Shown here piece by piece: positions 54,601-64,000 of a stretch of 64,000 nt of DNA; the stretch's first letter is position 1, and every line of letters starts with the position of its first letter. This DNA comes from Shinisaurus crocodilurus. Its lineage: Eukaryota; Chordata; Lepidosauria; Squamata; Shinisauridae. Under the pieces are notes generated by a model. That model did no database searches and had not been told where the DNA came from. It worked only from the letters and a program-made list of their open reading frames with translations. The position numbers and the translations under genes were made by a program. The DNA is taken from assembly GCA_021292165.1 (NCBI GenBank), contig CM037876.1, positions 40,658,575 through 40,722,574 on the forward strand, in the 5' to 3' direction.

Positions 54601-56283
54601 AAAAAATACATTATAAAAACATATACATTGAAACATATAAACATGCAACACAGAGAGACACACACATATATGCAAAATTAATGTTAAACAATCAACAAGA
54701 AAAAACCAAGACCTGATTAAAACCGCATCACATGTTGCCAAATGCCTAAGAGAAGAAGGTGGTCTTAACCTGGGGCCAAAAACATAACAATGTTCGTGCC
54801 AGGCGGGCCTCATTGGGGAGATCATTCCAAAATTGGGGGGGGGGGACCACCGAAAAGGCCGTCTCCTTCATTGCCACCTTCCCAGTCTCCCTTGGAGGAG
54901 ACACCTGGAAGAGGGGCTTAGATGATGACTGGGTAGTTTCATGCTGGGAGAGTCACTCCATCAGTTATTGTGGTCCTGAGCCATGTAAGGCTTTATAGGT
55001 CAAAACCAGCACCTTGAATTGGACTCAGAAACATACAGGCAGCCAGTGCAAGTGGGCTAGAATCGGTGTTATATGTGCAGACCTCCTAGACCCTGTTATC
55101 AATCTGGCCTCTACATTTTGCACAAGCTGCAGTTTCTGAACCGTCTTCAGAGGCAGCCCCACATAGAACACATAGAAGTAATCTAGTTTGGAGTTTACTA
55201 GAGCATAGACAACTGAAGCCAGGTTATCCCTGTCCAGATAGGGCAGTGATGGCGAACGTTTTTGAGCCTGAGTGCCCAAACTGCAACACAAAACCAACTT
55301 ATTTATTTCAAAGTGCCAACACTGCAATTAAACCTGAATACCGAGGTTTTAGTTTTAGAAAAACAACTCATACAGTTGTCCGAACTAATTAACATCTTTT
55401 GTCTTAAAAGAAAAACACAATAACAGAGCTTTCAATGATACAAACAGTTTTTTGTTGAAAAAAAAATCAACTCAAAAAATTATTATAGTACTGCATTGTA
55501 CACACAGCCTGAAGGGAATTTATACAAACTTTTTAAATAATTAGGCACATGTATTTTTGGATAAGGGATTCTCAACTTGTAATATGATTATATGTCAGAC
55601 TGAAATTGCATGGGGCAAGCTTTACCCCGGGTCCTTTCCCTGCTTCTACAGGTGTCGGATTAGTAAAAGTAAAAGTCAACCTGTACTAGGATGAGCAAGA
55701 TAAACAAGAAAACTAAACGTGCTTAACACATTTTAAACACTTTATGTCTTGGACTGCAAACACTGCATTAGGTAAAAGTTTGCATTGGGCATGCTTTTGC
55801 ACAATTAATGTGATTTTTGCTATTGCATGCATGCTGATAATTTGTCAAACCTTGGCTCATACTCCGTTAGTTTGAGAGTAACACATGCAGCACTCAGGTC
55901 AACTGTTAGGGCTTTACATCCAAGCCATGCTCTGTGCATCATTCTTCAAAATCTTTTAAATGTGATAACAATGTAGAAAAGAATTCTGTAACAGGAGTTC
56001 TAGAATAAAATCATTCTGTTCCACATTGTGAGAAAGAACAAAATCATTAGTGTTTTGCAGAAGGCGACAGTCTTTTCGCGATCTGGTGACCAATGGCTCG
56101 AGTACCCACAAGAGGTCCCTGCGTGCCAGCTGTGGCACTTGGGCCATAGGTTCGCCATCACTGAGATAGGGGCATAGCTGGGCCACCAACCAAAGTGCAG
56201 AGTTTGCAGAATGCAGTACACTCCAAGCAACTGAGGCCACCTGAGCCTCAAGTGACAAAGATGGCTCCAGGAGAACCCCAAGC
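54601..56283 (-). mobile_element. L2 LINE fragment (antisense), split by a hAT-like element
   Basis: Minus-strand frames at 55327-55025 include PLKTVQKLQLVQNVEARLIT and ITPILAHLHWLPVCF, the conserved L2 ending. Text such as CATGTAAGGCTTTATAGGTC and TGGCAGCCAGTGCAAGTG-like sequence follows. After the insertion the frame resumes at 56164 with the AQVASVAWSVLH region. It parallels the copy at 60.5-61.7 kb. Confidence 0.8.
55244..56163. mobile_element. hAT-like element, 920 bp, AGATAGGG duplication
   Basis: The left end is CAGTGATGGCGAACGTTTTT and the right end is CATAGGTTCGCCATCACTG, giving a 14-base inverted repeat CAGTGATGGCGAAC. AGATAGGG is present at 55236-55243 and 56164-56171, a perfect 8-base target duplication. 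No transposase frame is intact, so it is nonautonomous. The end sequence resembles Charlie-type hAT elements of vertebrates. Confidence 0.9.
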
Positions 56284-56619
56284 TACAAATTCACTCTTTC
56301 AGTGGAAGTACAACCCCATCCATGCACATTTTACATGGTTGAGGCAAGAATATTTTTTTTCTGGAGAAAATTATGAATTTGTTGCATAAGTCACATTTGT
56401 GCGATGATGTTACATGCCTGCTTTATATTATGTTTGCTGAAAAATTGCTCTTTTTCGCAATCTCTTATTTCTTCAATGTTTCCGTTAATGAAAGATTATA
56501 TCCTGCTATTAGATGTTCCATTTAATTTCCTGTAATATTTGACTCATTATCTCATCTCTTGTCATTATTATTCAGTGGCTGGTGAATTTCTGTTAGAATC
56601 AAGTTAAAATGCCATCCCA

Positions 56620-57255
56620 AAACACTGAAGTTCACTACCTTTGGAAAGTTAAGTTTCTTGGCAACTTTGAGCCACACATCCCAAAGAAAAGAATTATTGC
56701 CATTCATACAACATTTTCTTACCTTCCATCCTAAGAGGTAATTAGATTGTTAATATGTGATCTGAACACACTTGATGCTTCTTTTAAGCAGATGTTTTGG
56801 CAATGCCCAGTAGTTCCCCCTTTTTCGGAGGAGGTCATTGAAAATTATAAGGATATTTTGTATTGGAACACAACACTGATATTTGCTGTTGTACATGCTC
56901 TTTTAACTTATCTACCTGCTTCCTGGAAGTTAATGCATGGTCAAGTGCAAATGGATTTTCCACACCCTTCGAACAACTGAAAGACTGATATTACAACATT
57001 GGAAGGATAGACACTCTCCTCCTATGATGCAATGGACTGAAGACCTTACAACGCTTTCAGCATTTGAACAGAAGCCACCTGCGAATGGGCACTTATTTAG
57101 ATATTTAGTCTGCCTTTCCTGAAGTTTATGTACAGTTCTTAGAATCATCTATCTATCTCATATAAATGAATTGAAATTTATATATTCAGATCTATGAAGC
57201 TACATTTTTTTCTTTTATTTTATTGAAATTTTATAATAAAAAATAAGGTTAAAAA
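56620..57255 (+). mobile_element. L1-type LINE 3' end
   Basis: A plus-strand frame gives MFWQCPVVPPFSEEVIENYK, then KDRHSPPMMQWTEDLTTLSA. This is the typical L1 ORF2 carboxy-terminal order: FWxCP, then a Trp-Lys-x-x-x-x-Pro segment. It ends in an A-rich tail (AATAAAAAATAAGGTTAAAA). Confidence 0.7.
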
Positions 57256-57785
57256 AAGATGTGTTCTGAACTTGCTGCAAATGATACAAGGAACACAGAG
57301 GCCTTCATAGCACAGCTTTAATGGTGTACAACAAGATCTGAAGCCTTAACTGGCTCCTTGGCTACCTGCTTTATGACCCACCTAAGGTTGATTGCCCCTT
57401 TTTGCTCAGGACGCAGCTCAGATCCGGTCTCTTCTAGAGTTGTATCCAATGGGTTGTCTTCAATGTTAGTGTAAGTCCCATTCATTTCATGGGTCTACTC
57501 TAGGTAGAACGAACATTGTATACAACCCCTAGGGCTTCGCAGGCCCAGTACAGCAGTAGCTATTTGTCAAAGTTGCAGGGATTGTGAAATTGTTTTGTGT
57601 GTCCTTGATCAATTCTAGAAATGTGTCTACCCCTACCAGATGCATTCAGTCTAGGCTCCTGTTGGGGCAAAGCTCTCCCACATCATTAATGTCTAGTTCA
57701 GTTTTAAGCACCATTAACATATGAACACGTATGAAGTCCACATCTCTGAGCCATGTGCAGGGCTTGTATTTCCCTTGGCCTTAAC
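57256..57785. other. Intergenic DNA with a small MITE
   Basis: At 57438-57530 GTTGTATCCAATGGG and the distal ATTGTATACAACCCC form an inverted pair around CCATTCATTTCATGGGTC, as in small Harbinger-like MITEs. Nothing else was recognised. Confidence 0.4.
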
Positions 57786-57905
57786 TTAGAATCATAGAAT
57801 CATAGAAAGTAGAGTTGGAAGGGGTCCTACCAGGCCATCGAGTCCCACCCCCTGCTCAATGCAGGAATCCAAATCAAAGCATCCCTGGCAGATGGCTGTC
57901 CAGCT
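57786..57905 (-). mobile_element. CR1 3' end (antisense)
   Basis: AGAATCATAGAATCATAGAA is followed by GAGTTGGAAGGGGTCCTACC and CCACCCCCTGCTCAATGCAG. This is the reverse of the CR1 tail at 18.4 and 33.8 kb. Confidence 0.85.
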
Positions 57906-59680
57906 GTCATGTCTCATGTCTCAATGTCTGTCAAATGGATGCATCCAAACCATACTGCCCCTGGTCTATAACTACCCATACTTGCCAACATTTATTCAAT
58001 ATAATGGAGCTTTCAGACCCACCACAGAGTCCCATAGTCTCCTTCCCTGGAATGATCACCAATGGTGATGTACCTACTCCAGTGCACATGCCAGGATTCA
58101 AAACATGTTGTTGTTCAATTCAGAAGCAGTAGGAAAATCAAATGGGGTTAAAATAACCTATTTCTTAAAGAGGAAGAGTTAGTAGGACTGCTGTTTCTGC
58201 CCTGCTGTAAGCCTGATGCAAATTTAAAGGCAGCCCACTTCTTGTACCAAGTGGGCACATCTGAAGCATCAGAACAGAGTTCCCAGCATGACCTGGGATT
58301 TATCACACTGTTCCGTATATCTATGAAATTGACCCTGACAATCGGATTTAGAAAGGGAAAAAAAGACAAGTATTATGCTTTTTTTCTGCTAATTCTCTTT
58401 GGAACTCTTAAACTGGAATGAACAATTCACAAAGCTCTCATAACAAACTGTTTGCACTTGAAACTGTATATGCAAAACTGTTCTAGTGTTAACATATTGG
58501 AAACATATGCTATCCAGACAGGATTAGGAGCTTTTTCACCCTTCTTAAATCTATAACATTCTCTCAATATAGTTTATTTTATTTATTTTTGTTCAATTCA
58601 TACATTCACTTAGACTTGTAATTATTTTTTTAAAGGACACCAGGCTGCAAATGAATGCAACAGGGTTCTCATTTTTCTCATTTTTCCAATCTTAAATTCA
58701 TTCTTTGTCATGCCTGCATCAGTTTGTGAGTGTTTTCTTAAAAGCCTGCATGAAAATCATATGCATTTTGTGCACATTTCTTCTAATAAATGCATTTTAA
58801 TGTATTTTGCCTAGTATACACACATACATACTGTACAATTATAAATGTGTAATATATACAATTTTTCAAGAAACATTTCCTAAAATAATACATTATTGTA
58901 CTTTATTTTTACTTATATACACCTTTTTGTGCAGTTTCCCCTAATATACCCATTTTTATTCACCTTTTCCCCCCTTTTTTTGACTGGAGAACTGCACCGC
59001 GAAATTCAGAGAAGTGCAAAAACTGGAGGTTAACTGCATTTCAGTGTACATATTGGCTTAGGAAGTGCAAATTAGGTATGTTCATATTAAAATGCAAATC
59101 GAACCAATCCTCCCCCCCCCCATCCCTACAGAAGGCAAGATACAGTCTATCCTTCTGAAGGCACACGTTTTTGCTTTCCTCTGTCTGTTTCGTATAGCAG
59201 CTGATATGCTCAGCTAAGAGTGTGTGGTCATACTAGCAATTTAGAATAAAAGGCTCTCTTTTCATCTACCAGGGTTTTATTCCAGCATTTTCATTTCCCA
59301 GCCATTGCTCTAACCTAACATTGCTAGGAAATGAATATTACTTTTTTAAATCCATTGACAGACAATAGCCCCAAATACATATTTTCTATGTAATGAATAA
59401 ATTATTTGATGAAGAACTCAAAAGGCAGAGACTCTGAGATATAGCTTAGGACAGATTTTCTATTTCATAGGATTGCTTTTCTTAATGAAGATAAAGTTTG
59501 CAATATCATATGTATAAGAAAATCACCCACTTTGTTTCTGTGTTCTTAACTATTTCCATTAAAATTAATCTAGAAAATTTTCTTCAATAGCTGAAACCTT
59601 CCATGGTTTGTCAAAATGGCACAAAAATGTACATTAATTGCCACAATCTTATACCATTAAACTGATTTTCTCTTCAGCAG
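57906..59680. other. Intergenic DNA, AT-rich repeat near 58.7-59.1 kb
   Basis: Between about 58720 and 59125 there are repeated TGTGCACATTTCTTC and ATTAGGTATG units, ending at CCCCCCCATCCCTAC. The style is the same as the repeats at 4.5 and 13.0 kb. No gene was recognised in the remainder. Confidence 0.4.
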
Positions 59681-59994
59681 TGGAAGAAAGGAATATACAG
59701 TGTAAGCTTCTCAAGAAAGCCTCTGCATATACTGTCATAGAAAATTCTCCAAAATTCTATTCAGTTAGCTACAAAAAGGAACTGGAATGTACAAGTTTAG
59801 CTATGCCAATCTCTTTACTAATACATCACATTCCATCACAATATAGTAGCAATGGTACAACATTAAAACTATTAGACATATGTAACCAAGACAATAAATA
59901 TTTTGCCAGGGTTAGGACAAGATCTATTTTTATGATGTATTGGAATAGTAAGGCACAAGACAACATGATTAGGAATGTAATGAAGAGATCACAG
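59681..59994 (+). CDS. Possible exon or coding relic, unidentified
   Basis: A stop-free stretch of about 105 codons in AT-rich DNA is bounded by a pyrimidine-rich acceptor (GATTTTCTCTTCAGCAG) and a donor-like ATCACAG/GTATTG. Residues include KKASAYTVIENSPKFYSV, SLLIHHIPSQYSSN, LLDICNQDNKYFARVRTRSI and MMYWNSKAQDNMIRN. Composition is protein-like and not repetitive. I do not recognise the family, and it is not MROH-like. No neighbouring exon was found, so it may be a relic of a pseudogene or an unknown element. Confidence 0.3.
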
Positions 59995-60165
59995 GTATTG
60001 GATAAATTGGAGTATGATGCATAAACTTTATTTTTATGTTCATTTTTGAGAATCTTGAAACCTTAGGATGAAAATTTTATTGTTACACTGTTAGCTGCTT
60101 TTTTGATATTGTTATTTAATCAAATGTGTATCCTCATAAATATTTAATAATTAAAAATACATTTT

Positions 60166-60372
60166 ATTTATTTATTATTTATTTATTATATTTATACCCC
60201 ACCTTTTTTCCTTGCAAGGAACCCAAGGTGGCTTACATAATCCTCATCCTCCTCTCCATTTTATCCTCACAACAACCCTGTGAGGTAGGTTAGGCTGAGA
60301 GTCAGTGACTGGCCCAAAGTCACCCAGTGAGTTTCATGGCCGAGCGGGGGAATAGAACCCAGATCTCCCAAC
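60166..60372 (-). mobile_element. MIR-like SINE, head truncated
   Basis: It runs from (TTTA)n and TATATTTATACCCCACC to GAACCCAGATCTCCCAACTA. The first part of the tRNA-like head is missing. A short Harbinger-like MITE (GTGCAATCCTGTATGTG... GAATTGCAGCC) follows at 60390-60478. Confidence 0.75.
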
Positions 60373-60479
60373 TATTAGGAGCCATACAGTGCAATCCTGT
60401 ATGTGTCTCCTCAAAAAGTAAGCGTCACTGAGTTCCATGGGCTTACCTTTAGGAAACAGGATACAGAATTGCAGCCTTA

Positions 60480-61680
60480 ATGATTATTAATCATTAATAG
60501 CTGAAGCTCTTTGGGTGGTTTACAACAGTGCCTAAACAAGGCCAAGATACAATAAAACAGCTATAAAATAATTCCACAATAAAGAAATTAAAAACAGTTT
60601 TAAAATATTTAAAAACAATTTGGCCACAAATAACAATATTTAATACAGAATAGACATGCTATGAACACCTGAACAAGCATTCCCCATCAAGCCATTAAAA
60701 ATAACCCTAGATGCCTTTAAACACCTCAGCACAGAGGGCACTTAACCTGATGCTATAAGGATGACAAAGTTGGTGCCAGACAGGCCTCAGTGGGGAGATC
60801 ATTCCACAATTGGGGGACTGCCACTGAGAAGGCCCTCCCCCTTGTTCCTGCCCCCTGGGCCTCCCTCACAGGAGGCACTTGGAAGAAGGCCTCAGATGTT
60901 GAGTGTAGTGCCCGGGTAGTTTGTGGCTGGGAGAGGCATTCAGTCAAGTATTACAGTCCCAAGCCATGTAAGGCTTTACAGATTAAAACCAGCACCTTGA
61001 ATCAGGCTTGGAAGCACATAGGCAGCCAATGCAAGTGGGCCAGAGTTGGCGTTATATGTCCAGACCTTCTAGTCATGGTAATTAATCTGGCTGCTGCATT
61101 TTGCACAAGCTGCAGCTTCTGAACAGTCTTCAAGGGCAGCCTCATGTAGAGTTCATTGCAGTAATCTAATGTAGAGATCACCAGAGCATAGATTACTGAA
61201 ACCAGGCTATCCTGGTCCAGATAGGGGCATAGCTGGGCCACCAGCCAAAGCTGGTAAAAGGCACTGTGCGCCACTGAGGCCACCTGAGCCTCAAGTGACA
61301 AAGATGGCTCAAAGAGGACCCCCCAAAAATGAACCTGCTCCTTCAACGGGAGTGCAACCCCAACCAAAACAGGTTGAACATCCTGCATCCAATCAGAGGA
61401 GCCACCCACTAACAGCATCTCACTCTGTCTGGATTGAGTTTCAGTTTGTTAGCCCTCATCCAGTCCATTGTCGTCGTGGCCAGGCACCAGTTTAGCACAT
61501 CCACAGCCTCACCTGATGGAGATGAAAAGAAGAAGTAGAGCTGTGTGTCATCAGCATACTGATGGCAACACTCTCCAAAACTCCAGATGACCCCACTCAC
61601 TCAGTGGTTTCATGTAGATGTTAAATAGCGGGGATTAAACTAAAATAAAACATATATATTAGTATCTGGATTTGTAGAGA
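60480..61680 (-). mobile_element. L2 LINE fragment (antisense)
   Basis: The minus-strand frame 61418-61002 encodes WGVLFEPSLSLEAQVASVAH, DQDSLVSVIYALVISTLDYC and MRLPLKTVQKLQLVQNAAAR, the L2 reverse-transcriptase ending. The frame at 61600-61409 has YADDTQLYFFFSSP with the catalytic Asp pair. A tail with AGCTCTTTGGGTGGTTTACA lies at 60505. It is longer and better kept than the other L2 pieces. Confidence 0.85.
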
Positions 61681-62390
61681 AATGGAGCAAAGCTGAAGTG
61701 GTTCTTAATTCCCTTCACTAGCAGACAATAGAAGAAAATGATGGTCATTATCACTATTATCTGCCTGTGGAATTAATCCTATACATACTTATCTAAGATT
61801 AATCCCTATTGGACATAACACCTTCATAAGTGCAAGGCAGGGTGATCATATTTCACAAAGGACGAATCTTCTGCCTTTTAAGATTCCGGGATCCTGGAGA
61901 CTCCCAACCAGAGTAGACAATGCTACACCAATGGTTCAACTAAGTATACGAGAGCTTCAATTATGTTCTACATGGATGCAGCACATGTTTTCCACCTGAC
62001 ATGTGTCAGGTGGCAGTACCACGCTATTGTAAACCACCTGCATCTATAGGATGCATGTGCATGTGTTAGTGGTGTGGTATTCTCATCTCACACCATGTAA
62101 TGAAGCATGTAAAACTGTATGCATAGAATTTCTGTAGTGTAACATGGTTACAAAAATTAAGCAGGTTCGGCATGTACATTCAAATTACTATTGCATTTCT
62201 TTTCTTATTCCCTATCCCTACACATTAGAGATTGGTGATTTCTGCCACATGCCTTTAAAGCTTCTCTCCTTAACTCTCATACAAGGTGCCCATATCTGGT
62301 GGCAGCTGCTGTTGCAATGGTGGTGGTGGCAAAGGGGCAGACCTTTCCTTCCTCCTCCCTTTCACAGTGTTACGGAGGGTGGGAAGCGGT
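61681..62390. other. Intergenic DNA, nothing recognised
   Basis: No coding frame or repeat was identified except the repeated CAGGTGG/CCACCTG words near 61990-62040. Confidence 0.35.
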
Positions 62391-62392
62391 CA

Positions 62393-62586
62393 AGGCTGGT
62401 GGCTCCAATGTCCGCGTGGCTGTGTATCTGCTCCAGATTTTACTCCAAAGTTTAAAGGAGCTCTCCATGGTGCTGCACCCTATCCCCAAAATAGGTTCGG
62501 CACCATGGATAGCTCCTTAAAAGTTCAGAGTAAAAGCCAGAGTGGATACACAGCTCTGCTGACATTGGAGCCACCAGCCTCTGCTG
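62393..62586. mobile_element. hAT-like MITE, family H1, copy 2
   Basis: AGGCTGGTGGCTCCAATGTC at the left pairs with GACATTGGAGCCACCAGCCT at the right. The inner parts AAGGAGCTCTCCATGGTGCT and GGCACCATGGATAGCTCCTT pair as well. The outermost CAGTGG bases are lost on both sides. Confidence 0.75.
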
Positions 62587-62607
62587 CTGGGAAGTGAGAA
62601 TCTCTCT

Positions 62608-62680
62608 CTATCCCTCCCTCCCTCCCTCTCCCTCCTCCTCCCCCTCCTCCCCCCTCCTCCTCCTCCTCCTCCTCTGTTTC
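62608..62680. repeat. (CCCT)n/(CCT)n low-complexity tract
   Basis: About 70 bases of TCCC and CCT repeats directly follow the H1 copy. Confidence 0.9.
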
Positions 62681-62769
62681 TTTTTCTGTCTCTCCTTCTT
62701 CTCCTTGGTGCCTGTAATGCTGGAAAATGTAATTTTCGCAGGGCACCTGTCTGGCTTTTTCCTGAATAG

Positions 62770-62919
62770 CAGGGCTGGGCCAAGACATTTGGCTGCCTAA
62801 AGCAGAGCAGCAAATGACACCCCCACCCAAGTTAAGGTACATAATGTCCAAGGCCAACCAAGTTGTTTTGGCACCTTAGGCAGAAAATCCACAAGCACAT
62901 CTCCGTAGGCCCGGCCCTA
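62770..62919. mobile_element. hAT-like MITE with CAGGGC ends
   Basis: CAGGGCTGGGCC at the left and GGCCCGGCCCTA at the right are an imperfect inverted pair, as in the elements at 12.36 and 49.4 kb. Inside are TTTGGCTGCCTAAAGCAG and GGCACCTTAGGCAG. No clear target duplication. Confidence 0.55.
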
Positions 62920-62934
62920 CCATAAGGCAGAGAG

Positions 62935-63064
62935 AGGCAACTCTTCAGAGTCTAAGGTAGATGGTTTTCTACATCATCTACAATGTGAACCTTTTACCTG
63001 CAGATGTCAGGGATTGAACCTGGGACCTTCTGCATGCAAAGCAGGTGTTCCACTGCTCAGGGTA
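62935..63064 (-). mobile_element. tRNA-derived SINE with CR1-like tail (antisense head)
   Basis: On the minus strand the head reads CTGAGCAGTGGAACACC and TTTGCATGCAGAAGG, then GGTTCAATCCC (B-box). It is the same family as 19312-19515. The tail part is decayed. Confidence 0.65.
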
Positions 63065-63194
63065 AGTGACACATCCATATGATTTCATGTCCAGAAGGCA
63101 ACCATGGCCCTACTCAGTGAATGAATACTGTATCCTTACTGCATTCAGTCTCATAGAAAACCTTTCTCTAGTCTTGGTTGAGAGGGATGCAATG

Positions 63195-63965
63195 ATACAA
63201 TCCAGAGAAACATGAGGTTTCAGTGTACTGGGCTGTAGCTGAATAGGCTGCCTGTATGTTTCCGAGCCCAATTCAAGGTGCTGGCTTTGACCTATAAAGC
63301 CTTACATGGCTCAGGACAGCAATATGTGAAGGAGCGCCTCTCCCGGCATAAACCTACTCATATACACTATACTCACCATCTAAGGCCCTTCTCCAGGTAC
63401 TTCCTCTAAGGGAGGCTTGGAGGGTGGCAACAAGGGAGAGGGCGAACTTGGTGGTGCCCCCCTCCTATTATGGAATGGACTCCCCAGCAAGGCCCACCTG
63501 GCACCCACGTTGTTATATTTTCAGCACCAAGTTCAGATGTTTCTTTACTTCCAGGCATTTCGTAACATATGATACGTTTTTTTATTGGGTCATGGGATAT
63601 TGTTTGGATGGATGGTTGTGTGTGTGTGTACATGTGTGTGCTCTGTTTATATGTTTGTAGCTAAACTGTTTTTTATATTATGCATAATAGTGGTTAGAGT
63701 GTTGGACTGGGACTCGGGAGATCCGGGTTCAAATCCCCGCTCGGCCATGAAACTCACTGGGTGACTTGGGGCCAGTCACTGACTCTCAGCCTAACCTACC
63801 TCACAGGGTAGTTGTGAGGATAAAATGGAATGAGGAGGAGGAGGATTATGTAAGCCGCCTTGGGTTCCTTGCAGGAAAAAAGGTGGGGTATAAATATAAT
63901 AAATAAATAAATAAAAATAAAAAATAGACCACCCAGAGAGCTTTGGTTATTGGGCAGTATAGAAA
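63195..63965 (+). mobile_element. L2 LINE 3' end, with nested SINE
   Basis: AGGTGCTGGCTTTGACCTAT, AAAGCCTTACATGGCTCAGG, GCCCCCCTCCTATTATGGAA and, after the SINE, CCACCCAGAGAGCTTTGGTT form the L2 ORF2 end and 3' untranslated region. Confidence 0.75.
63686..63912 (+). mobile_element. MIR-like tRNA-derived SINE (sense copy) inside L2
   Basis: It reads AGTGGTTAGAGTGTTGGACT, GATCCGGGTTCAAATCCCC (a well-kept B-box), TGGGTGACTTGGGGCCAGTC, then the GGATAAAATGGAATGAGGAG body and an AAATAAATAA tail. The first few head bases are missing. L2 sequence resumes at 63925. Confidence 0.85.
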
Positions 63966-64000
63966 TGTAATAAATGAGAAATGAAATTGAAATCAGCCTT

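Noticed and set aside
1..64000. CRISPR arrays, operons, prophage or other bacterial features
   Set aside because: No regularly spaced repeats with unique spacers and no bacterial gene organisation. Intron structure and LINE/SINE content show vertebrate DNA.

Overview
The window looks like one piece of a squamate reptile (probably lizard) chromosome. It is AT-rich, intron-bearing vertebrate DNA dominated by CR1 and L2 LINEs, MIR-like tRNA SINEs, (CA)n/(TG)n microsatellites and many short fold-back DNA transposons. Nothing bacterial or viral is evident. The species cannot be fixed from the sequence alone.

One host gene is supported. Twelve exons on the plus strand between 3061 and 21509 encode the carboxy-terminal part of a maestro HEAT-like repeat (MROH family) protein. 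The exons have AG/GT borders, and reading phase is kept across every junction except one. The stop codon at 21507-21509 is followed 62 bases later by AATAAA. The 5' part of the gene lies upstream of the window. The exception is the junction 9416/11210, where the phases do not match, so an exon or exons are missing, unrecognised or lost there.

From 21.6 to 29.3 kb and from 33.8 to 42.9 kb the DNA is intergenic, with scattered SINEs, LINE stubs and fold-back elements. Two blocks near 18.8-19.0 and 25.1-25.7 kb reappear in the same order at 35.9-36.1 and 36.8-37.4 kb. Part of the second block is inverted, which suggests an old local duplication that took in the end of the MROH gene. At 29.35-33.84 kb sits an almost complete but decayed CR1 element. 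It has a duplicated 5' leader, an ORF1 with a displaced GDSL esterase motif, and an ORF2 (endonuclease plus reverse transcriptase) broken by three frameshifts. A close 5'-truncated relative lies at 17.7-18.5 kb.

From 42.9 to 64 kb the window is a nested mosaic. It holds a 2-kb Harbinger-like element (TAA target duplication), a 666-bp hAT-like element (ACGTTAAG duplication), a 920-bp hAT-like element inside an antisense L2 (AGATAGGG duplication), a second CR1 lineage interrupted by GC-rich fold-back elements, an L1 3' end, and several L2 fragments. Recurrent GC-rich elements carry CCGGAAGTGACG-type motifs in inverted pairs. A 5S-rRNA-like segment joined to a CR1 tail lies at 19.83 kb. One possible unidentified exon lies at 59.68-59.99 kb.

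Family names come from recognising motifs by eye. No database search was run, and repeat borders are approximate unless a target-site duplication is quoted.
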